Below are positions 5,514 to 10,793 of a stretch of 10,793 bases of DNA, piece after piece. The DNA lies in contig CAIRWP010000128.1 of the NCBI GenBank assembly GCA_903882335.1, positions 1 through 10,793 on the forward strand. Direction: 5' to 3'. This DNA comes from an uncultured Opitutia bacterium (GTDB lineage Bacteria > Verrucomicrobiota > Verrucomicrobiia > Opitutales > UBA953). Made by a program: the position numbers and the translations under genes. Positions within the stretch are counted from its first letter, which is position 1. The number at the start of each line of letters is the position of its first letter. The notes beneath the pieces are model-generated. The model was not told the origin of the DNA. It did no database searches and saw only the letters and a list, made by a program, of their open reading frames with translations.

Positions 5514-7628
5514 GTGAAACGCTCCCTTTTGTCTCCTCGTGCTTCGCGGGCCCTGCTCCCCGCTTGTTGCCTCACTTTCGCGGGTCTGCTCATGCCCCTG
5601 ACCTTCCTCGGTCAGACGGCCGCTCCGGCCGCTCCGGCCGCGCCCGCTGCGCCTGCTGCTCCGGCTGCCCCGGTTACTCCGATCGTCGTGGTGACGCCCG
5701 TCGCGACCCCTGCGCCTGGCCTGCTCGGCACCGACAGGGTCGGCCCGGTCCTCCTCCGCGACGAGACGGTCGCCCAGGTGCTCGAATTACTGCAGCGCTG
5801 GACGGGTAAGACCGTGCTCCGCCCGCAGGCCTTGCCGGCCAACCTCTACACGCTCTCGCTCCCGGCTGCGGCCACCCGCGACGAGGCCCTCCTCGCGATC
5901 GAGACGCTCCTCAGCCTCAACGGCGTCGCCGTGATCCAGCAGGGTGACAAGTTCCTCAAGGTCGTCCCGAACCTCACGGCGAAGGCGGAGTCCCCGTCGC
6001 TGCTCACCGGCAGCACGCTCACCCTGTCGCCGAGCGGCCGCGTCGCCTCCAAGATCTTCACCCTCAAGCACGCCAACGGCCAGGAAGTCGTCGCGCAGAT
6101 CGCCGGCATGCTCAACACCACGCTGGCCACCCCGCCGGTGTTCTTCAGCCGCAACAATGCGGTGCTCGTCACCGACTCCATCACCAACCTCCAGAAGATC
6201 GAGACGTTGCTGACCCAGCTGGATAAACCGCAGCTCGACGTGATCGTCACCAAGATCTACTCGCTCAAGCACGCGATGGCCGTCGACCTCGTCAACAAGC
6301 TGACGGCCCTCCTGCGTACCCCGGCGGCCGCCGGCGCCTCGCCGTTCCGCCTCAGCACCGGCACGAGCTTCACCGCCGACGAGCGCACCAACCGCGTGAT
6401 CCTCATGGGGTCCGCCGACCAGCACGACTTCTTCGACAAGCTGATCGAGCAGCTCGACACCAACTCCGACCCGAACACGAAGACCGACGTCGTCTTCCTG
6501 CGCCACGCCAACGCCGCCGAGGTGTCGACCCTCATCACCCAGCTCATCACGGGCCAGACCACCGCCGCCAACCGCGCCGGCAACAAGACCACCAACGGCG
6601 CCGCCCGCGTCACCACCCCGACGCCCGCGCCGACCCCTGCCGGCACCGCGGCCGCCGGCACCACGCAGCAGAATGGCGCCGACGAGTTCAGCAACATGGT
6701 GACCGTCATCCCCGACGTCCGTAGCAACTCGGTCGTCGTCTCGGGCACCAAGGACGACCTGCGCCTGCTCCACGAGCTCATCGACAAGATCGACATCGTC
6801 CTCCCGCAGGTCCGTATCGAGGTCGTCATCGCCGAGGTCACGCTCAGCGACAACGACGAGAACGGGTTCTCCGCGCTCGGCGCCACCGTCACCAACGGCC
6901 GGCTCGTCTCCGTCGGCGGCACGCTGATCGGCGGATCCGTGGCCGGCGTGGGCGGGGTGGGCCAGGCGGTCGTCACGTCCGACGGCAACCTCTCGGGCCT
7001 CCTCTCCCTCAACACGATCCCGCGCAAGAACGACACTAAGATCCTCTCGGTGCCCGCGGTGACCACGACCCACAACAAGGAGGCCACCCTCTTCGTCGGC
7101 GAGTCCCGCCCCGTCATCACCGGCAACACCGTGGCCGGCACCACCGGTCAGGTCGTCTCCACCGTCTCGCAGCGCGACATCGGCATCCAGCTCCGCGTCC
7201 TGCCGCTCATCGGCAAGGACGGCTCCGTGCAGCTGCAGGTCTCGCAATCGGTCGAGGACATCCTCGGCGAGGTCACCCTCGACGGTAACCAGCAGCCGAT
7301 CATCGGCCGGCGCACCACCGATTCCTTCGTCAGCGCCCGCAGCGGCGAGGTCGTCGTCCTCGGCGGCCTCCAGCGCCGCCAGCAGACCAAGCAGACCAAC
7401 CGGCTCGGCCCGATCCCGTTCCTCGGCGACCTCCTCGGCAACTCCAAGGACCAGGACACCCGCACCGAGCTCGTCATCTTCCTGCGGCCGTACGTGCTCA
7501 ACAACTCGGCGGTGGACAACCTCGACGCGCTCGGACGCATCGACGCCTCCCCGATGAAGGAGGATGTCCGGAAGGTCGTCGATAAGTCGGTCCCGCCTTT
7601 TGTCCCGACCGCCCCCGCGCAGAAGTGA
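5514..7628 (+). CDS. gspD: Type II secretion system secretin GspD
   Basis: GspD forms the outer-membrane channel through which folded proteins leave the periplasm. The 704-residue product has a signal peptide (about 1-37: basic start, hydrophobic 13-33), an Ala/Pro tripeptide-repeat linker (37-58), an N0-like domain (about 72-153), N1 (179-240, opening KIFTLKHANGQEV), N2 (244-316) and N3 (about 324-428). A Thr/Ala/Pro-rich insert of about 40 residues sits inside N3 (350-390). The secretin channel is at about 433-662. Channel signatures are VEVVIAEVTL-like IEVVIAEVTL (435-444), ILSVPAVTTTHNKEATLFVGE (split around 510-530) and RLGPIPFLGDLLGNS (630-644). PilQ is less likely because there are no AMIN domains. 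The start is GTG at 5514. The first internal ATG (codon 27) would destroy the signal peptide. No Shine-Dalgarno sequence is present. No pilotin-binding S-domain is obvious in the tail. Confidence 0.94.
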   Translation: MKRSLLSPRASRALLPACCLTFAGLLMPLTFLGQTAAPAAPAAPAAPAAPAAPVTPIVVVTPVATPAPGLLGTDRVGPVLLRDETVAQVLELLQRWTGKTVLRPQALPANLYTLSLPAAATRDEALLAIETLLSLNGVAVIQQGDKFLKVVPNLTAKAESPSLLTGSTLTLSPSGRVASKIFTLKHANGQEVVAQIAGMLNTTLATPPVFFSRNNAVLVTDSITNLQKIETLLTQLDKPQLDVIVTKIYSLKHAMAVDLVNKLTALLRTPAAAGASPFRLSTGTSFTADERTNRVILMGSADQHDFFDKLIEQLDTNSDPNTKTDVVFLRHANAAEVSTLITQLITGQTTAANRAGNKTTNGAARVTTPTPAPTPAGTAAAGTTQQNGADEFSNMVTVIPDVRSNSVVVSGTKDDLRLLHELIDKIDIVLPQVRIEVVIAEVTLSDNDENGFSALGATVTNGRLVSVGGTLIGGSVAGVGGVGQAVVTSDGNLSGLLSLNTIPRKNDTKILSVPAVTTTHNKEATLFVGESRPVITGNTVAGTTGQVVSTVSQRDIGIQLRVLPLIGKDGSVQLQVSQSVEDILGEVTLDGNQQPIIGRRTTDSFVSARSGEVVVLGGLQRRQQTKQTNRLGPIPFLGDLLGNSKDQDTRTELVIFLRPYVLNNSAVDNLDALGRIDASPMKEDVRKVVDKSVPPFVPTAPAQK
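5620..5688 (+). repeat. Ala/Pro-coding tandem repeat in the gspD linker
   Basis: These bases encode about six copies of a Pro-Ala-Ala tripeptide between the GspD signal peptide and its first folded domain. In DNA the 9-base units are built from GCTCCGGCC-like words with several synonymous variants. It probably forms a flexible periplasmic spacer. Confidence 0.7.
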
Positions 7629-9316
7629 CCATGCTCACCGCTGACCAGCACGGCTTGCCGCGCGCCCTGGCCGAGAGGCTGGGCGACGAGGCGCGCGCCG
7701 CCTTCGCGGAGGCCCCGCGCGAGGCCCGTTTCAAGCTGCTCGCGCAGGCGCTCAACCTCGACGAGGCTGCGCTGCTCGCCGAGCTCGCCCGCCTGACCGG
7801 CCTCGAGGTGCTCGAGGAGCCGGCCATCGACCCCGAGGGCCTCAAGGTGCTGCCCGCGCGCATCGCCGCCGAGGCCCAGGTGGTCCCGACGATCCTCGCC
7901 GGCGCGCCCGAGGGCCGCCTCAACCTCGTCACCGCGCTCCCGCCGGACGCCGCCACCGTGGATTGGGTCGCGACCTTCACCCCGCGCCGCCCGAAGTGGT
8001 TCCTCGCGCCCCCCGAGCGCGTGGCCCAGCTGATCAACGAGAACTACGGCGTGGGTTCCGGCAGCCTCGACGACGAAGGCCAGGACCTGCCCGTCCAGGC
8101 CGAGGCGCCGACCGACGGCGAAGCCGACCAGGACGCGGCGGTCGTGCGCTTCGTCACCGACGTCCTCTCCCAGGGGGTCGCCGAAGGCGCGACGGACGTG
8201 CACTTCGAGCCGCAGGAGGGCCACCTCCGCATCCGCTACCGCATCGACGGCCTGCTCGTGGCGGTGCCGCTCCCGGAGAACCTCGCGCGCTTCCAGGACG
8301 CCATCATCTCGCGCCTGAAGATCATGGCGCGCCTCAACATCTCCGAGCGGCGCCTGCCGCAGGACGGCCGCATCAACTTCCGCGACGGCAAGAACGTCCT
8401 GGATATCCGCGTCTCCACCATCCCGACGATCTACGCGGAGTCCGTCTCGCTGCGCCTGCTCAACCAGCGCAAGGAGGCCTACGACATGGACCGCATCGGC
8501 ATGATGCCCGACGAGCAGGCCCTCGTCCGCAAGGTCCTCGACTACCCGCACGGCATCATCCTCGTCACCGGCCCGACCGGTTCCGGTAAGTCGACCTCGC
8601 TCAACGCCTTCCTCCGCGAGATCAACTCGCCGGAGCTGCGTATCGTCACCATCGAGGACCCGATCGAGTACGAGGTGCCCGGCGCCAACCAGGTGCAGAC
8701 CAAGGCCGAGATCGGCCTGACGTTCGCCAACGCCCTCCGCAGCACGCTGCGCCAGGACCCCGACGTCATCATGGTCGGTGAAATCCGCGACTTGGAGACC
8801 GCCGAGATCTCCATCCGCGCCTCGCTCACGGGCCACCTAGTCTTCTCCACGCTCCACACCAACGACGCGCCCGGCGCCATCACGCGCCTCGTCGACATGG
8901 GCGTCGAGCCCTTCCTCGTCGCCTCCGCCGTCGAGCTCGTCATCGCGCAGCGCCTCGTGCGCCGCCTCTGCCCGGACTGCGCCAAGGACGTCCCCGTCGA
9001 CCCCGCCCGCGTCCTGCCGGCCCTCGAGGCCCTTGGCATGGGCGCCCCGGAACTGGCGGGAATCAAGACCCTCCGCCAGCCGGTCGGCTGCCGCAAGTGC
9101 CGCAACACCGGCTACCGCGGCCGCGTCGGCGTCTTCGAGATCTTCCACCCGAAGCCGCTGCACGACCTCATCGTCGGCCGCGTCTCCAACCGCGAGCTGA
9201 CCGATAAGGCCATCGCGCAGGGTATGCGTCCGCTCGCCCGCGCCGGTTGGCAGAAGGTGACGGCCGGCCTGACTTCGCTCGATGAGCTGGTGCGCAACCT
9301 GAGCTCCAACGAGTAA
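7625..9316 (+). CDS. gspE: Type II secretion assembly ATPase GspE
   Basis: GspE is the cytosolic hexameric ATPase that drives pseudopilus assembly through GspF. The 563-residue protein has an N-terminal helical/MshEN-like region (about 1-135), a variable acidic linker (about 145-170) and the catalytic part. Visible motifs are Walker A GPTGSGKST (316-324), the Asp box RIVTIEDPIE (339-348), Walker B DPDVIMVGEIRD (378-389) and the His box HLVFSTLHTND (404-414). The zinc-binding insertion has C449-x2-C452 and C489-x2-C492, typical of GspE and PilB. The signature RLPQDGRI (243-250) is present. Nothing essential is missing. The GTG at 7625 overlaps the gspD stop by 4 bases (GTGA), suggesting translational coupling. 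An ATG two codons on (7631) is an equal alternative. PilB is possible in principle, but a GspD-type secretin neighbour favours type II secretion. Confidence 0.95.
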   Translation: MTMLTADQHGLPRALAERLGDEARAAFAEAPREARFKLLAQALNLDEAALLAELARLTGLEVLEEPAIDPEGLKVLPARIAAEAQVVPTILAGAPEGRLNLVTALPPDAATVDWVATFTPRRPKWFLAPPERVAQLINENYGVGSGSLDDEGQDLPVQAEAPTDGEADQDAAVVRFVTDVLSQGVAEGATDVHFEPQEGHLRIRYRIDGLLVAVPLPENLARFQDAIISRLKIMARLNISERRLPQDGRINFRDGKNVLDIRVSTIPTIYAESVSLRLLNQRKEAYDMDRIGMMPDEQALVRKVLDYPHGIILVTGPTGSGKSTSLNAFLREINSPELRIVTIEDPIEYEVPGANQVQTKAEIGLTFANALRSTLRQDPDVIMVGEIRDLETAEISIRASLTGHLVFSTLHTNDAPGAITRLVDMGVEPFLVASAVELVIAQRLVRRLCPDCAKDVPVDPARVLPALEALGMGAPELAGIKTLRQPVGCRKCRNTGYRGRVGVFEIFHPKPLHDLIVGRVSNRELTDKAIAQGMRPLARAGWQKVTAGLTSLDELVRNLSSNE

Positions 9317-9322
9317 CGCGCG

Positions 9323-10555
9323 ATGCCCGCCTTCAACTACAGCGCCCGCGACGCGCAGGGGGCGACGGCCGACGGCGTGATCCAGGCCCCGAACCGCCGT
9401 GAGGCGCTCCGCCGCCTGCAGGCCCGTGGGCTCCGGCCGCTGGCGGTGACGGAGAGCGGCGCCGCCGGGCGCGCCCAGCGCGACGCCCAGGTCGGCGCCG
9501 GCACGGGGCCCGACCCGGAGCCGACCGTCGAACAGCTGCTGCCGTTCCTCGAGTCCATCGCCGATCTCGTCCGCAGCGGCATGTCCGCCGGCGAGGCGTT
9601 GCGCATGCTCGCGAACCGCACCCAGAAGGGTCCGCTGCGTACGCTCTGCGCGGGCCTGTGGACCCGCCTCGGCGAGGGCCAGAACCTCTCGGCGGCGATG
9701 GCCGCCTACCCGCGTGTTTTCGACGGCCAGACGATCAACCTCATCGCCGCGGGCGAGGCCACCGGCAACATCCTCGACGTCATCGAGCGCCTGATCACGC
9801 ACGCCACCGAGCAGCGCGAGTTCCGCCGCAAGATCGTGGCGGCCCTGGCTTACCCCAGCTTCATCTGCGTCGTCGCCCTGTTCGTCGTCACGTTCTTCGT
9901 CCTGTTCCTCCTGCCGCGCATCAAGACCCTGCTGGACTCCCTCGGCGGTCAGCTGCCGCTCGCGACCAAGCTGCTGATCTGGTTCGCCGACATCCTCAAG
10001 TGGGTCGGTCCGCTGGGCCTGCTGGCCGTGGCCGTCGGCGCCCTCGTCATCCGGCAGCTGCGCCAGACCGAGGCCGGCCGCCTCCAGACCGACGAGTTTC
10101 TGCTGACCGTGCCGCTGGCCGGGACGTTCGTGAAGCGCGTCTCCGTCCTGAATTTCTGCCACACGCTCGCGGTCCTGCTGGAGAACGGCATCACCACCGC
10201 CGAAGCGCTCCGCCTGGCCGAGAAGACCGCCCCGAACCGCGCCATGCGCGCGCAGCTCCACACCGCGACCGACCGCGTGCTCGAGGGCGAGAGCCTCTCC
10301 CGCGCGCTGGCCAAGACCGGCTACTTCGAGGACCTGCTGCTCGACCGCATCGCGATCTCGGAGCAGACCGGCAACCTCGCGCCCGGCCTGCGCGACATCG
10401 CGCGCTCCTACCGCGCTCAGCTCGACAAATGGCTCGGGGCCGTCTCGCAGACCATCTCCGCTGCCGTCCTGACCGCCGCCTTCTCGTTCGTCGCCTTCAT
10501 CGCCTACGCGATCGTCTCCGCCGTCTTTGAGGTCAGCTCGAGCTTTAGGTTCTGA
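9323..10555 (+). CDS. gspF: Type II secretion inner-membrane platform protein GspF
   Basis: GspF is the polytopic inner-membrane protein contacted by GspE and by pseudopilins. This 410-residue copy begins with the characteristic FNYSARDAQGATADGVI (4-20), followed by a cytosolic T2SSF domain (about 72-170), membrane segments at about 171-197 and 216-243, a second T2SSF domain (about 273-375) and a final membrane segment (about 377-402). Both T2SSF repeats show the expected LxxLLxxGxxxxEAL-like phrases (80-95 and 283-298) and the GE(A)TG/SEQTGNL phrases (144-151, 346-352). Length is normal. It starts 6 bases after the gspE stop, without a Shine-Dalgarno sequence, so it is likely translated from the shared gspDEF message. 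Other pseudopilin genes do not follow. The next 238 bases are non-coding. Confidence 0.95.
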   Translation: MPAFNYSARDAQGATADGVIQAPNRREALRRLQARGLRPLAVTESGAAGRAQRDAQVGAGTGPDPEPTVEQLLPFLESIADLVRSGMSAGEALRMLANRTQKGPLRTLCAGLWTRLGEGQNLSAAMAAYPRVFDGQTINLIAAGEATGNILDVIERLITHATEQREFRRKIVAALAYPSFICVVALFVVTFFVLFLLPRIKTLLDSLGGQLPLATKLLIWFADILKWVGPLGLLAVAVGALVIRQLRQTEAGRLQTDEFLLTVPLAGTFVKRVSVLNFCHTLAVLLENGITTAEALRLAEKTAPNRAMRAQLHTATDRVLEGESLSRALAKTGYFEDLLLDRIAISEQTGNLAPGLRDIARSYRAQLDKWLGAVSQTISAAVLTAAFSFVAFIAYAIVSAVFEVSSSFRF

Positions 10556-10570
10556 GGGAGGACAGACGGA

Positions 10571-10605
10571 GAGTGCTGAGTACTGAGTACGGAGTACAGA
10601 GTGTA
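10571..10605 (+). repeat. Five tandem 7-base units GAGTRCN
   Basis: Consecutive units read GAGTGCT, GAGTACT, GAGTACG, GAGTACA and GAGTGTA (last one degenerate), starting 16 bases after the gspF stop. Three of these units recur at 10673-10693 as part of the larger repeat. Confidence 0.8.
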
Positions 10606-10671
10606 TCTGTAGCCGCATCGATCTAACCGCTAACCGCCAACCCCTAACCGCTCGCGAATACCATTCGCGCC
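10585..10671. repeat. Composite repeat, copy A (87 bases)
   Basis: The order of parts is 7-base GAGTAC units, the segment CTGTAGCCGCATCGA, a run of AACCGCTAACC-like words, then the hairpin CGCGAAT-ACC-ATTCGCG (10653-10669). The copy at 10673-10750 has the same parts in the same order. Confidence 0.85.
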
Positions 10672-10672
10672 A

Positions 10673-10750
10673 GAGTACGGAGTACAGAGTGTACCTGTAG
10701 CCGCATCGACAAACCGCTAACCCCAACCGCTCGCGAATACCATTCGCGCC
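10673..10750. repeat. Composite repeat, copy B (78 bases)
   Basis: Nearly identical to copy A, one base away from it. It is 9 bases shorter, all in the AACCGC-rich middle, and otherwise differs by a few substitutions. The ends, including the hairpin at 10732-10748, are identical. No terminal duplications or coding frame suggest an insertion sequence. Confidence 0.85.
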
Positions 10751-10753
10751 GGT

Positions 10754-10777
10754 AGGGACCAGCGTCCCTGCTGGTCC
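10754..10777. repeat. Nested, mutually exclusive inverted repeats
   Basis: GGACCAGC (10756-10763) pairs perfectly with GCTGGTCC (10770-10777) around GTCCCT. Alternatively AGGGAC (10754-10759) pairs with GTCCCT (10764-10769) around CAGC. The two folds share bases and cannot coexist. Neither is followed by a T run, so this is not an ordinary terminator. Confidence 0.65.
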
Positions 10778-10793
10778 GCGGCCAAGGCATGGG

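Noticed and set aside
8837..10726. A 629-codon open frame on the minus strand across gspE/gspF, and similar long antisense frames over 7148-8836 and 5787-7247.
   Set aside because: The opposite strand encodes clear GspD, GspE and GspF motifs. Long antisense frames are expected at this GC content, and their products are low-complexity and unlike any family.
10585..10750. A CRISPR array or integron attC sites in the repeat region.
   Set aside because: There are only two adjacent long copies with no spacers of regular size, no cas genes, and no GTTRRRY/RYYYAAC core sites or integrase.
10754..10777. A terminator for the gspDEF operon.
   Set aside because: The inverted repeats are not followed by a T run and lie about 200 bases past the gspF stop.

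Overview
This is a GC-rich chromosomal segment from a bacterium that most resembles the Verrucomicrobiota, perhaps an Opitutaceae relative. That placement is an inference. It rests on the Bacteroidota/Verrucomicrobiota-style PurM, the nearly complete lack of Shine-Dalgarno sequences, a tRNA gene with encoded CCA, and a compact gspD-gspE-gspF set. No phage, plasmid, transposase, CRISPR array or defence genes are visible.

Layout. Bases 1-1085 (minus) hold purM, with its 3' end cut off by the window edge. A small membrane-anchored protein of unknown function is divergent from it (1140-1589, plus). Next come a single-cluster ferredoxin with its own strong terminator (1637-1920, plus) and an OsmC-family protein (1954-2367, plus). 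slyD (2515-3159, minus) is convergent with the OsmC gene and ends in a strong terminator. tRNA-Ala(CGC) lies at 3271-3346 (plus). An unknown gene and rmuC (5318 to 3362, minus) probably form one transcript that points at the tRNA. An AT-rich divergent intergenic region (5319-5513) precedes gspD-gspE-gspF (5514-10555, plus), the outer-membrane secretin, assembly ATPase and inner-membrane platform of a type II secretion machine. The last 238 bases are non-coding and hold two copies of a composite repeat plus nested inverted repeats. A degenerate piece of the same repeat follows the OsmC gene.

How the parts relate. gspD, gspE and gspF are translationally close (4-base overlap or 2-base gap, then 6 bases) and act in one envelope-spanning complex. 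The rest is housekeeping: purine synthesis, electron transfer, thiol/peroxide chemistry, protein folding with metal handling, translation and DNA maintenance. I see no strong case for an undescribed biological system. The features most worth a second look are the cysteine-only decapeptide tail on SlyD, the dispersed composite repeat, the largely Shine-Dalgarno-free starts with -35 elements very close to the start codon, the 22-codon open frame with a good ribosome site ahead of gspD, and the long stem enclosing the tRNA.
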